Positions 27,753 through 36,453 of a DNA stretch of 64,000 nucleotides are shown here, piece by piece (position 1 is the stretch's first letter; every line of letters starts with the position of its first letter). The DNA comes from an uncultured Sulfitobacter sp. (GTDB lineage: Bacteria > Pseudomonadota > Alphaproteobacteria > Rhodobacterales > Rhodobacteraceae). The stretch is from positions 1-64,000 of the forward strand of contig NZ_CANMQD010000007.1 of NCBI RefSeq assembly GCF_947499945.1, in the 5' to 3' direction. The position numbers and the translations under genes are program-made. The notes below the pieces were generated by a model. The model was not told the DNA's origin. It made no database searches and saw only the letters and a list, made by a program, of their open reading frames with translations.

Positions 27753-28838
27753 TTGAGTGTTGTAACTTACTTCGTCGAAACTGCCGAAGGATACCTGAAC
27801 ACTGCTGCCGAAACCCAATTTGGATCAGTTGCCGCTACTGTTGGAACATTGATAATTTTAGCGGCGACGATCCTTGTGATCTTCGTTTTCGTTAACATGG
27901 CGTATCAATATCGTTCGATGGATGGGCGAACTGCCTTTTGGCTTGCGCTGAAAATCGCGCTGGTGGGTCTCTTCGCGACAAACTGGGTTCAATTCAACGC
28001 TTTTTCATCAGCCATTCTCAACGGCATTGATAGTATCGCTGGCGCACTGGTCGGATCAGTCGGTGGCGGCACCCCCGGACCGTCAGGGACATTTGCCGAA
28101 GAGTTCGATAGTCTAATCGGGTCTCTTGGTGATTACCTAAACGCCGCCGGTTCCGAGCTAAACTGGATGGCTGGCGCCATGCTGGACATACTTGGAGTAC
28201 TTTTACTTTCGATCCTTGGTGGTCTCGCCGCTTTTATTTTAGTCGCGTCGCGCTTAATGATCGCGCTCCTCATCGGTATCGCGCCTGTGATGATCTTCTT
28301 GACGCTTTTTGATGTCACAAAAGACTATTTCGCACGCTGGCTCTCAGCACTAATTTCTTTTGCCATTTATCCCATTATTGTGGCTGGCGTTTTTGCAACA
28401 ATAACGGGGGTGTCTCGCGCGCTGCTGGGAGAACTTGGCGATCCAGAAGGCGCTACTAATATTGGCGCACTTATTCCCTTCTTCATGATGGTCTTGATGG
28501 CCAAAGGATTCATCATCGCCACCCCGTTCATTGTGAGAGCCGTTTCTGGCAACATCGTGATGCCTGCGCTCACAAGCGGTATGGGAGGCACATATGCGTT
28601 TGGCCGCGCCATGGCAGGTAGTCAGCAAGCCTACAACAGACGCAGCGTGGGAACCGCGACGGGCCCAGAAATGCTTGCGATAAGCGGGAGATCAATGCTT
28701 GGTTTGAGTGATCCAAATACAAGGACCCAGCAACGGCCAGCAACTAGCCCTGTTACTACACCACCGCCGCAACCAACCGGAACTGGTCAACAAATGCAAC
28801 GGATTCAGGCGAGATCCGATAGGCTACGTGGCAAGTAG
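27753..28838 (+). CDS. virB6: VirB6 polytopic channel protein
   Basis: 361 aa with a TTG start behind AAGGAG. It has five to seven membrane helices (for example 28-50, 63-85, 145-170, 175-195, 205-225 and 240-260) and the TrbL/VirB6 central region with LSILGGLAAFILVASRL and the conserved WLSALISFAIYPII. The C-terminal tail (about 290-361) is polar and Pro/Gln-rich. It forms part of the inner membrane channel and is the last gene of the plus-strand operon; an inverted repeat follows. Confidence 0.87.
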   Translation: MSVVTYFVETAEGYLNTAAETQFGSVAATVGTLIILAATILVIFVFVNMAYQYRSMDGRTAFWLALKIALVGLFATNWVQFNAFSSAILNGIDSIAGALVGSVGGGTPGPSGTFAEEFDSLIGSLGDYLNAAGSELNWMAGAMLDILGVLLLSILGGLAAFILVASRLMIALLIGIAPVMIFLTLFDVTKDYFARWLSALISFAIYPIIVAGVFATITGVSRALLGELGDPEGATNIGALIPFFMMVLMAKGFIIATPFIVRAVSGNIVMPALTSGMGGTYAFGRAMAGSQQAYNRRSVGTATGPEMLAISGRSMLGLSDPNTRTQQRPATSPVTTPPPQPTGTGQQMQRIQARSDRLRGK

Positions 28839-28882
28839 AGTTCAGTACAAATCGACAGTTTTGAAATTGACATTAGAATTTT

Positions 28883-28916
28883 CTTATCTCAGATTCTGAT
28901 CTGTTTCTGAGATAAG
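28883..28916. terminator. Perfect inverted repeat between converging T4SS operons
   Basis: CTTATCTCAGA (28883-28893) and TCTGAGATAAG (28906-28916), with a 12-base loop, lie between virB6 (plus) and virD4 (minus). The place fits a bidirectional terminator. The arms are AT-moderate with no T run after either side, so a protein-binding or recombination site is also possible. Confidence 0.55.
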
Positions 28917-29034
28917 AGGACAGTTACTCACGGTGTCCTGACTAAAATCATGGGGCAACTTCGCAACCGATTGTTTGTGTTTTACGAATATATCAAGTTG
29001 TTCAGAAGATAGCGATTTGCGTGGCTGAAGCTTC

Positions 29035-31110
29035 CTACACAGCCGCCGTAACAGAAAAGCCCGTCTGCCGATCTTCAGCAAACTCTGCTTCCAGCTCTGA
29101 TAGTTGTTCGTCGGCAGCTTGGAGTATTTCCAGATCAGCCTCTGTAACGTTCTCAAGGTCAGGACTGACGAGCCTTTGTTGCACTGCGTGATCCAACTCG
29201 GCCTGTGTAAACTCCAAATCGCGAGTAGCCTGATCAACGGTTTTCGCTCTTTGCTTACGTTTGGATGTCCGCAACTTGGCCCTGTGCGGTTTAGCCCGCA
29301 ACTCCTCAATCGACATCGGTTCATCTACTTTTTGGAGTTCTCTTTCTACGACAAGGGCGCTCCCTGCCCCGACATCCGTTGATCCAGCCTCGGACTGGTC
29401 CATCTCACCCTGAACCGCATCAATTTCTGGCAGCGGTGGTTCGCTGACAACCTCAACCGCCAATGGCGGGAACGGCAATTCCCCAGTTTGTGCGGCATGG
29501 ATTTTCTTGAAAAACGGGTCATCGAAATACTGGATGCGCTTGGCGCGGATCGGCATCTGCGCATCCACAACGATAATGATGTCATCCAAGGGCAAACGGC
29601 GCACTTCATCTTCTGGCAACAGAGATGTCTCTTCTGTCCGCTCTGACATACTGCGCCCCTCAAATGGATTGCGGCCAATTGACCTCGAACGGGTGACTAC
29701 ACGCTTTGTGGTTTTCCCAACCGCCTTGCTCAACTCCTCGACAGTCTTTTCATCCGACGGTGTCAGGTAAAGCTTCACACCCGCGTTCCCCTGCAACGCA
29801 CGCCGTGTGTTCTCACCATAGATCTCATCAAGCGCTGGAATGGTTTGCGTAACGATAGCCAAATGCCCGTTGTAAGACCGCAGGGTCTCTATGCTGTCTG
29901 TGACAATCGGCATTTTTCCGAGACGGTTAAACTCATCCAACATGATCATCACTGGCCAAGGCTCATCTGGTCCAGGCTCTTTGTCCTGCATGGACGATAT
30001 CAAGTCAGAAAAAAACAACCGGATCAGCGGCGCCAGTGGTTTCACCATGTTGGGCGACACGACGAGATAGACGGAAAACGGCTTCGAGCGGATCGTTCTA
30101 AAGTCAAAATCAGAAACGCGCGTTGCTTTATCGATGGCTGGGTTGCTCCACTGATCAAGACCGGACGTCATCAACAAGGAAACATAGGATGTCAGTGTAT
30201 CATTATTCGTAGAGGCCATACGCTCAAGGATCAACTTAGCCGCACGGTTCTGCACTTCGTCGCGCCGCTTCATGAATTCCTTTTGCTTGTGTCCACCACT
30301 GGCCGTGATCCGATAGATTTCACCCAATGTTGGCACACCCCGCTCAAACGCCAGAAGGCCGGCCGCGACAAACAAATCTATCCCGCCTTTCAGGAGGCCC
30401 TGAACACGGTCGCTGTCAGCTTGTAAAAACAATGAGGCAAGCAACTGCAGTTCCATCTGTTGGCGATCAGGATCGGCCATCTCGGCGATACGCAGCAATG
30501 GATTATACCGGTGGCTGCGACGATCATGCCAATCTGTCGGCGCAAACCGAAACACGTCATCCCCCTGCCCTGCCCGATGACGCGCCGTTGCTTCAAAGTT
30601 TTCGCCCTTCACATCCAAGACCACCGCAGAGCCATGAAAAGTCAAAAGGTTCGGAATGACAAAGCCAGTTGTCTTGCCGCGCCCCGTGGGTGCAACAATC
30701 AATGCGTGCGGAAACACCTTGGAACAAATGAGCTGCCCGTTGCCCTTCGCCTTCCCTAGTTTACCGATGACAAAACCAGTGCCGGGTTTGCTGAAAAACC
30801 CGTTACGCCGCATGTGTCCAGCTTTTTGCCACTGGGTTCGACCAAACTTGGTCAGCGCGCTCCCGGACAGCACGGCGCTGAGCAATAGCCCAGCCAAACC
30901 AAAGCCGCCCATGATCAGGTTGGCCATCCGAAAATCAGCTGGTCTCACATCTTGGAGTTCAAGGTAGTTCTGGGCGAGCCAAAGGAAGTCGATTTCCGCT
31001 TTGATCCCAAAGTCCCGAAACGTCAGAAACGCTGTGGCCACGACATATCCAACCGCCACCGCCAAGAGTGTCAGCAGCACAATTCCAATGGCGATCTTGC
31101 CCTTATCCAT
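29035..31110 (-). CDS. virD4: VirD4/TraG coupling protein
   Basis: 691-aa type IV coupling protein that brings the relaxase-DNA complex to the VirB channel. Two N-terminal helices (about 5-30 and 60-85) precede the motor, with Walker A in APTGRGKTT (about 140-148) and Walker B in VMIMLDEFNRLGK. The C-terminal 120 residues are polar and charged. The start at 31110 gives the usual MDKGKIAIGIVLL membrane entry and follows AAAGG; 31137 would add nine residues. It overlaps the relaxase stop by 8 bases, so relaxase and coupling protein are made together. Confidence 0.9.
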   Translation of the reverse strand: MDKGKIAIGIVLLTLLAVAVGYVVATAFLTFRDFGIKAEIDFLWLAQNYLELQDVRPADFRMANLIMGGFGLAGLLLSAVLSGSALTKFGRTQWQKAGHMRRNGFFSKPGTGFVIGKLGKAKGNGQLICSKVFPHALIVAPTGRGKTTGFVIPNLLTFHGSAVVLDVKGENFEATARHRAGQGDDVFRFAPTDWHDRRSHRYNPLLRIAEMADPDRQQMELQLLASLFLQADSDRVQGLLKGGIDLFVAAGLLAFERGVPTLGEIYRITASGGHKQKEFMKRRDEVQNRAAKLILERMASTNNDTLTSYVSLLMTSGLDQWSNPAIDKATRVSDFDFRTIRSKPFSVYLVVSPNMVKPLAPLIRLFFSDLISSMQDKEPGPDEPWPVMIMLDEFNRLGKMPIVTDSIETLRSYNGHLAIVTQTIPALDEIYGENTRRALQGNAGVKLYLTPSDEKTVEELSKAVGKTTKRVVTRSRSIGRNPFEGRSMSERTEETSLLPEDEVRRLPLDDIIIVVDAQMPIRAKRIQYFDDPFFKKIHAAQTGELPFPPLAVEVVSEPPLPEIDAVQGEMDQSEAGSTDVGAGSALVVERELQKVDEPMSIEELRAKPHRAKLRTSKRKQRAKTVDQATRDLEFTQAELDHAVQQRLVSPDLENVTEADLEILQAADEQLSELEAEFAEDRQTGFSVTAAV

Positions 31111-33262
31111 GGGTCTGACCTTTTTCAGTCGTCCCATGTGTATGTTTCAGACGCTGAGCGTCATATTCTTCCTCCGCAATCTCGGAGACAACTTCGCGGG
31201 TGGCTTCACTGTTGGCAGTAGTCTCGTCAGATTGCAAATACGCCTTGGCAGCATAGAGACGATCAAGTCGATCATCGACGACCTCTGCAAGGGCGTCGCT
31301 GTCACCAGACCGTAATGCCTCAACCTGATCGTCATCCAAGGCGCGCTCAATCTCGCGGCGGAATGCAACGCTGCCGCCGTTCTCGGCAAACGGTGAGTTG
31401 ATCTTGTCGTTGCGTTCATGGGCAATAACGCGTCGCACCTCGGCACCATCAGCGTTGAGTTTGTCCAACCGGTCTAGGTCTGTCGCGTCTCGGTGATTCT
31501 CGTCATGTGCATTGAGTTCATGTGAAGCCGTATAGGTAGCGGCCAAGCCATCCGCCAAATGATCAGGCATGTCAGGGTACCGCGCCTTGAAATCCGCGGC
31601 GATGGCTTCTTCCATATTGAGCCGTCCATCTGAGCGCCCCATAATCGCCTGAACTTCACGGTCAATCTGGTCTGCCCGTTGCGGGTCGATGATCTCGACA
31701 GCCCGTCCATCGTCATCTTCACCGTAAACTTGCGATGGCGATGCTAGAAGCTCTGGATGTTTTGCCATGAACTCTTCTTGCTCAGGCTGTTGAACATCGC
31801 GGAAATAATCCTCGTCACTATCCACGTCAGTTTCGACCACGCCATCTTCGCGAAGCACACCCGCGCGTTCCAATACCTGTCCCAGCTGAACATGTGCCTC
31901 ATCCAATCGATCAACAGCAACCTTCAGATCTGCGTTTCGCTCCAGATTGAGGCCCTCTCTTTCGGCGATTTTGGTCAAATCATCCGCCAACCATCGCTGC
32001 TCGAGCCATGCATTACTTGCCCCTTGCTCAACCCGCGAGGTCACCGACGACACTGAGATGCCAGTACCGCGTAATGCAGTTTCAATTTGGGCGCGGGTTT
32101 CCGGATCTGACATGGCAGCGACTGCGGCCTTGTCGATATTCATCTCAGAATAGACCCCTGTCTCAGAAGCTGCATCGTTTAGGGTGAAGGAGCGCACACC
32201 AACGGGCTGCATATGAGCCACGTTGCGGTAAATTGCATCAAGCTGCTTTTCATACTTTGCTTTAAGAGTGTCGGGCGCGTCACGCACAAAGTGTTCAACC
32301 CGCTCTGCACGCTCGGCAAACCGCCCTTTCAGATCATCAAAAGAGTCCTGCGTATCCATGTAAACCTCTCCATTCTGTTCAAGGTGACCGCCGTGCGCCA
32401 ACAACTCAGCAGCGCGGAACAAAGCGTTTGAAATATCGTGCCGGTTCTCTGCGGAAGCCTCTGCCGCCAAGGAGCGATAGGTCCGGGCGGTGTTGGCAAT
32501 ATCTGCGAGGGCTCGGTCCAGGTCTGACCCAATCCGTTCACGTGTGATCGGTGATCGGCCTTCAGACTTCGCAGCATAGATATCTTTGGTGCGTGGGGCA
32601 TACGTCACATCGCCACGATCAATGCGCCGTGTGGCTTCAAGCCGCACACCGACTTTCTGCGCTTCCTCAACCATCGCGATGCGAAAATCGTCGTAGTTAA
32701 AGTGATGATCCCGCCCGAGATAGAAGTATTCACCTTCTTGAGAACGACGGTTCAACACAACATGAGCATGGGGATGGGCCCGGTCTTCATGCACCGCAAT
32801 CAGATAGTCGAAGTTGCGCGCATCATTTGCAAAGAACCGTTCGCAAACCCCGCCTGCAATATCGCGAACGTCTTCGCCCTTGGTTCCAACCGGAAAGGAC
32901 ATCAGCATATGTGTCGTATGGCCCATCTTGGGCCGGAACCCTTCATCCCACCGCGCACTAAACCGGTCTGTTACGCTCCTTACTTCAGAAGTGTCGAGTT
33001 GTGTCTTGCCGTCGAAAACGCCCCTGCTGTCGACGATGTGCGACGATTTCGTGGCAAGATACTCCAGCTGATTTGATAGCTGGGCCTTGGTGTGACACCC
33101 GCCCGATTTGATCGCCTTGAACACTGCAGCACGATGACCTTTTGCAGCACGAACCAATTGGGAGCGCTTTGTGCCCAATCCTTGCATCGATCCGCGCACC
33201 TTGCTCCAACCTTCGCGAAAGATCTCACCAGTAACAGCGGTTACCGCATCATTTCTCTGCAT
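31103..33262 (-). CDS. virD2: VirD2-type relaxase
   Basis: 719-aa MOB-P relaxase that nicks oriT and stays on the 5' end. The N-terminal domain has motif I SNQLEYLATK with the predicted catalytic Tyr68, matching NQLEYLSRK around Tyr29 of Ti VirD2. Motif III HEDRAHPHAHVVLNRR (158-173) supplies the metal-binding histidines. The remaining 450 aa are acidic and helical and probably carry the secretion signal. It is larger than Ti VirD2 and has about 40 extra N-terminal residues. It overlaps the MobC/VirD1-like gene by 14 bases; AAGGAG precedes the ATG. Confidence 0.9.
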   Translation of the reverse strand: MQRNDAVTAVTGEIFREGWSKVRGSMQGLGTKRSQLVRAAKGHRAAVFKAIKSGGCHTKAQLSNQLEYLATKSSHIVDSRGVFDGKTQLDTSEVRSVTDRFSARWDEGFRPKMGHTTHMLMSFPVGTKGEDVRDIAGGVCERFFANDARNFDYLIAVHEDRAHPHAHVVLNRRSQEGEYFYLGRDHHFNYDDFRIAMVEEAQKVGVRLEATRRIDRGDVTYAPRTKDIYAAKSEGRSPITRERIGSDLDRALADIANTARTYRSLAAEASAENRHDISNALFRAAELLAHGGHLEQNGEVYMDTQDSFDDLKGRFAERAERVEHFVRDAPDTLKAKYEKQLDAIYRNVAHMQPVGVRSFTLNDAASETGVYSEMNIDKAAVAAMSDPETRAQIETALRGTGISVSSVTSRVEQGASNAWLEQRWLADDLTKIAEREGLNLERNADLKVAVDRLDEAHVQLGQVLERAGVLREDGVVETDVDSDEDYFRDVQQPEQEEFMAKHPELLASPSQVYGEDDDGRAVEIIDPQRADQIDREVQAIMGRSDGRLNMEEAIAADFKARYPDMPDHLADGLAATYTASHELNAHDENHRDATDLDRLDKLNADGAEVRRVIAHERNDKINSPFAENGGSVAFRREIERALDDDQVEALRSGDSDALAEVVDDRLDRLYAAKAYLQSDETTANSEATREVVSEIAEEEYDAQRLKHTHGTTEKGQTHG

Positions 33263-33824
33263 TGGCCAGCTCCTTCAGAGCATCAGTTGCAACCAATCGG
33301 ACGCCATCTGTACGGCGACGGGTCAACAGATCGACTTGATCGGCAAAGTCGAGAACAAAGCCTGCCAGGCTACGCATCTGGGCAAGACTTACGCGACCGA
33401 ATACGGGGCGCATGCCCTTGTTGTTGGCCTCGTTCATCCGCTTTGCGATTTGGGTGACATTGTTACCAACGCGATTGAGCGCGGCGCGAAACCCGCGCAG
33501 TTCATCTGCGAGCATTTCATCGGGTTGGAACAAACCGTTTGCGGATTGGATCAATCGCCGCAGCGCATCGGAGCGGTACTTGATCCCATGGCGAGATAGT
33601 AGCGCATCGAAGTGGCGGAGCTCGTCTGGCGTAAGTGTGACGCTCACAGTTTCGGTTCGAATGCCGCTATCGCGCTTACGGTGCTTGTCGCGATGGATCG
33701 TGTATTGGACGGTTCGTGCCGTTACATCGTAGCGCTTTGCCAACACCGCAGACGAAACTCCTTTGAGAGTTTCACGGACGATTTCCAATCGCTCCAGATC
33801 AGATAAGCGGCGTCGAGACGGCAT
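33249..33824 (-). CDS. VirD1/MobC-like relaxosome accessory protein
   Basis: 191 aa. The N-terminal third (about 1-50) looks like a homeodomain-like helix-turn-helix (VSSAVLAKRYDVTARTVQYTI). The rest is MobC/VirD1-like, with a ribbon-helix-helix start (SVTLTPDELRHFDALLSRHG) and the family signature LNRVGNNVTQIAKRMNEANN. It would bind oriT and help the relaxase nick. A palindromic operator lies 49 bases upstream. The extra HTH is unusual for MobC and may give it a regulatory job. Confidence 0.78.
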   Translation of the reverse strand: MPSRRRLSDLERLEIVRETLKGVSSAVLAKRYDVTARTVQYTIHRDKHRKRDSGIRTETVSVTLTPDELRHFDALLSRHGIKYRSDALRRLIQSANGLFQPDEMLADELRGFRAALNRVGNNVTQIAKRMNEANNKGMRPVFGRVSLAQMRSLAGFVLDFADQVDLLTRRRTDGVRLVATDALKELANAEK

Positions 33825-33872
33825 GCGAACAAAGACTCCCTATTTCCTGCCAACTTCATACAGCCAGTTTAG

Positions 33873-33902
33873 TTATGACGCAATTATAATATTGCGTCAT
33901 AA
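33873..33902 (-). promoter_or_regulatory. Palindromic operator upstream of the relaxase operon
   Basis: Perfect 12-base arms TTATGACGCAAT and ATTGCGTCATAA are separated by TATAAT, which resembles a -10 box. It lies 49 bases before the MobC/VirD1-like start. It shares the CAAT...TATAATATTG centre with the palindromes at ssb, rep and the T4SS operon. Confidence 0.65.
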
Positions 33903-34179
33903 TCTATACGATTGCTAAATCGGATAGCTGAGCTGTATTCCGCTACTTTCGCCGCCTCAAAGGCGGCCCTTAGGATCGAGCCTCGGCACGAGTCAATTTC
34001 ATTCCTCGGGGCGAGGCTCAAAATCGACGCCCCTGAGGCCATGTATGCTCAATTCCGTGTAAGCACCCGCCGACGGGACGTTATGGCCCCTTAAATCGCA
34101 GCTCAGCGCCTCTGATCGACAATATTTGCCTCACCTCTCCGTGTCAGCCATGGAAACAGATCCGATTCGCCCCTTTAGG

Positions 34180-34465
34180 GCACGCGATACGCGACACAAG
34201 ACCGCCGTGCCGCATTGAAGCTCATGAAATGGACAGCACGCCGCTTCAGCCAACCGAGCAGTAGGCCTTGTCGTCCCGCGACACGCGGCACGCGTCAAGC
34301 AACACGCGAAACGGATCACGGACACGCGATATTGTGCACGCAACACGCCCCACGTGTTTTATATCACGCGATAATTGACACGCAGCACGCTGTGCGCGAT
34401 AGGTTGCACGCAAAACAGTAAACGCGACGCGCTGTTTCGAACACGCGACACGCGACACGCAATGA
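34180..34465. repeat. Tandem CACGCGA / ACACGC repeat cluster upstream of the parA/virC1-like gene
   Basis: Many short near-copies of CACGCGA, ACACGCGAC and CACGCAACACGC occur in both phases over about 285 bases, ending with GACACGCGACACGCGACACG just before the ribosome binding site. This density next to a ParA-family gene suggests a partition site (parS-like centromere) that also serves as the operon's operator, or a VirC1 binding site. Confidence 0.6.
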
Positions 34466-34474
34466 GGTAGAGCA

Positions 34475-35188
34475 ATGCCAAACGACAACATGAAGGTCAT
34501 TACAGTCATGAGCCGGAAAGGCGGGGCCGGAAAAACCACCCTCCTCCAAGCACTCTTAAGTGCGGCTATCAAAGACGGAAAACGGTGCCTCGCGCTTGAC
34601 GCCGATCCACAGCAAGCTCTGACACGGTGGTTTGACCGCGCCGAAATAAACAGTCCGCTTGTGCGATGCGCGCAACTCGAAGTGTCTTCAGATCTCGAAA
34701 AATGGACAGATGAGGCCTGGGAGAAAGGCGAGACAGATATTGTCTTTGTGGACACACAAGGAGCGGCTGGTGCATGGGCTGACGATCTTGCCGCATTCAG
34801 TGATGTGCTCATCGTACCAATGAAGCTCGGCGATACCGATCTCACGATCACGACTGACACCTTCAATTGGTACTGCGGCCTAAGAGAGCGGACGGACGAC
34901 CCCGAAAACCTTCCATCTTTCAAGGTCGTGTTTGCGGATGTTCCGAACAAGCTCACCGCCTCTCAAAAATACATTGAAGAGGTCGCGTTGACGCGTTTTC
35001 CGATCATGGAAGATTACTTCATGCATCGTAACCAACACATCGACGCAGACCGATCCGGATTCTTGCATGATTTGGCGGATTTCCGACGCGCCCACAAATA
35101 TGGACTATTTCGCAGCCACGCAAAGCTCTTCGACGAAGCCGTCGAAGAAGCCACAGCCATCCTGACCGAAGCCATGGGAGACGCATAA
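34475..35188 (+). CDS. VirC1-like ParA-family ATPase
   Basis: 237-aa deviant-Walker ATPase. MSRKGGAGKTTLLQALL holds the Walker A motif (about 10-20), LALDADPQQALTRW the A' region, and IVFVDTQGAAG Walker B. Within ParA proteins it resembles Ti VirC1 (DADPQ..LTRW, then LTASQKYIEEV and MHRNQHIDADR near the C-terminus). VirC1 binds beside the border and raises T-strand formation; plain ParA would partition the plasmid. A GAGG site precedes the ATG, a repeat cluster lies upstream, and a TAATG overlap couples it to the next gene. Confidence 0.78.
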   Translation: MPNDNMKVITVMSRKGGAGKTTLLQALLSAAIKDGKRCLALDADPQQALTRWFDRAEINSPLVRCAQLEVSSDLEKWTDEAWEKGETDIVFVDTQGAAGAWADDLAAFSDVLIVPMKLGDTDLTITTDTFNWYCGLRERTDDPENLPSFKVVFADVPNKLTASQKYIEEVALTRFPIMEDYFMHRNQHIDADRSGFLHDLADFRRAHKYGLFRSHAKLFDEAVEEATAILTEAMGDA

Positions 35189-35883
35189 TGGCACGACGCA
35201 AGAAGCCACAAATCAAAGGCACAGATCCATCATATGATCACAGCTTTGAACGGTTCCGCCCCGTGCCAAACGACATGCCCCCTGATGTCGTGGTCCCAGG
35301 CGTCGCAGCAGAGAGAGCCGTTGTCGAAACGCCAAAACCCCAGCCAAAGCCAGCCAGTGTGGATGCCAAAAAGATCACAACATCCGCACCGGAACCGAAA
35401 AAGGCCGCACGGGTCAAACCGAGCACAACAAAACGGCAAACCCCATCAACGCCAAAGGCCCCAGCAGCCCAAAAACAAAATACCGAAGCTGATGTCTCAC
35501 GGGGCTCTGATGACCCACTCAGAACGGGCGAACGCCAAACAACGCTCGATGCCGCCGTAAAGGTCACGCAGGCAAAACAAATGGCCGTCTTGGAAGAGAA
35601 GGGCCTTAAGATGAAAGACATCGTCACCTTGGCGGGACGCCGCGCAACGGAACAATTTGTCCTTTCACCCGACTTTGTTCCAAAGCCAGAAGCCGAAAGG
35701 CTGCCGATGAAACAGGGCTATCACACCTCCAAACGATTGCCCGGCCCCATTTTGGACGCCATGCGCAAAGAGCAAGACCCCCTTGGCATCAGTTCGGATC
35801 CCGCAATGGTCAGAGGGCAATTCGAGCTTTTGTTCTGGTCCTGTCTTGATGACGTGATCAAAGAACTCAAAGCCAAATACTAA
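35188..35883 (+). CDS. VirC2-like accessory protein
   Basis: 231 aa. The first 110 residues are disordered and rich in Pro, Lys and Ala (repeated KPQPKP and KAPAAQK). The C-terminal 120 residues are folded, with TLDAAVKVTQAKQMAVLEEKG, TLAGRRATEQF and QGYHTSKRLPGPILDAMR. Position after a VirC1-like gene, the basic disordered N-terminus and a DNA-binding-like C-terminus fit VirC2, but the sequence match is by outline only. A ParB/ParG-like partner of the ATPase is the alternative. A strong terminator follows. Confidence 0.55.
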   Translation: MARRKKPQIKGTDPSYDHSFERFRPVPNDMPPDVVVPGVAAERAVVETPKPQPKPASVDAKKITTSAPEPKKAARVKPSTTKRQTPSTPKAPAAQKQNTEADVSRGSDDPLRTGERQTTLDAAVKVTQAKQMAVLEEKGLKMKDIVTLAGRRATEQFVLSPDFVPKPEAERLPMKQGYHTSKRLPGPILDAMRKEQDPLGISSDPAMVRGQFELLFWSCLDDVIKELKAKY

Positions 35884-35921
35884 GCTCTGGCGCGGAAGTC
35901 CGCGCCCCGATATTTCTAAGA

Positions 35922-35950
35922 GGGGGAAGGAGTTTCGACTTCCTTCCCCC
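35922..35950 (+). terminator. Terminator of the virC-like operon
   Basis: GGGGGAAGGA (35922-35931) pairs with TCCTTCCCCC (35941-35950) across a short TTCG-centred loop. It lies 39 bases past the stop. The stem is long and GC-rich, but there is no clear T run, so termination efficiency is uncertain. Confidence 0.65.
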
Positions 35951-35955
35951 TGAAA

Positions 35956-36016
35956 CAAAATAGACAAGACCGTGTTGTCGGCTGCGCCTCCGCCCGCACC
36001 ACTCCTGTCGATTTGG
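35956..36016 (+). repeat. Leader repeat, copy 1 (upstream of the 59-aa gene)
   Basis: Reads CAAAATAGACAAGACCGTG at one end and CACTCCTGTCGATTTGG at the other. This is the same element, in the opposite orientation, as at 37491-37552 and 47020-47083. The ends GACAAGA and TCCTGTC can pair. In each copy the element lies upstream of a gene read in the same sense: here the small gene at 36135. Confidence 0.65.
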
Positions 36017-36050
36017 TTTCACCCCCATCCTCTCAAGCTCCGCGCATACT

Positions 36051-36078
36051 CAGGGATAAGCCACAGCTTATCCTGCTT
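36051..36078 (+). other. Candidate oriT nic site (border-like)
   Basis: GGATAAGC (36054-36061) and GCTTATCC (36066-36073) form an inverted repeat. Its right arm runs into TATCCTG|C (36069-36076), the core that RP4 TraI and Ti VirD2 relaxases cut after the G. The plasmid encodes a VirD2-type relaxase, and the site is noncoding, beside the VirC-like operon and before ardC. If cut, the + strand leads rightward. The motif is short, so experimental proof is needed. Confidence 0.45.
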
Positions 36079-36134
36079 CGATTGAGAAATCGGGCAGGGA
36101 AAACGCCGTTTTCAGCGCCGACCAAGGAAACACT

Positions 36135-36314
36135 ATGCCACGCAAACAACGACGAGAAGCGCATGCAATAACGCGCATCCTGGATCGCAAAACCCGCGTG
36201 GTGGTCGGTTGGCTGTACCAATGGAACACAGGCGAGCGCACTCCAAAATGGAAAAATGGGGTTCGATCGGATGTAGTCTACGAGGACAGAACACAGAGAC
36301 CGCCCAAACCTTGA
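36135..36314 (+). CDS. Small conserved protein (59 aa), paralogue of 51779-52009
   Basis: 59 aa, starting MPRKQRREAHAI behind AAGGAA. The block VVGWLYQWNTGER and KWKNGVRSDVVYED is nearly the same as VVGWLYEWNTGER and MWKNGQREDVIYEC in the protein at 51779, which shows that this short frame is real. The basic N-terminus and the Trp/Tyr-rich beta-like core suggest a small nucleic-acid-binding or inhibitor protein. It follows the candidate nic site and leader repeat, so it may be among the first genes to enter a recipient. Its strand differs from most of the leading-region genes. Confidence 0.7.
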   Translation: MPRKQRREAHAITRILDRKTRVVVGWLYQWNTGERTPKWKNGVRSDVVYEDRTQRPPKP

Positions 36315-36453
36315 AAGCCCAAAGGGCATCCGCGCGAAGCGCCAGGCGGGGCAGGGGGGGCGCACCGCGCGCCCTTTGCCGCGTCACCACCATCCGACCG
36401 CGAAACGCGCCCCCGATCATACGAGGGCGCATATATATCAATCCGCCTTGCGC

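Larger units (their letters stand above)
33825..34474. other. Intergenic region between virD and virC operons
   Basis: 650 bases without a gene. It holds the palindromic operator (33873-33902), an inverted repeat GAGCCTCG (33978-33985) / CGAGGCTC (34012-34019), and the tandem CACGCGA-type repeats (34180-34465). Possible oriT-side or centromere functions are discussed under those entries. Confidence 0.6.

Noticed and set aside
33978-34019. Inverted repeat GAGCCTCG/CGAGGCTC as the oriT
   Set aside because: It is between mobC and virC1, a fair oriT location, but has no relaxase core nearby; the site at 36069 is preferred.
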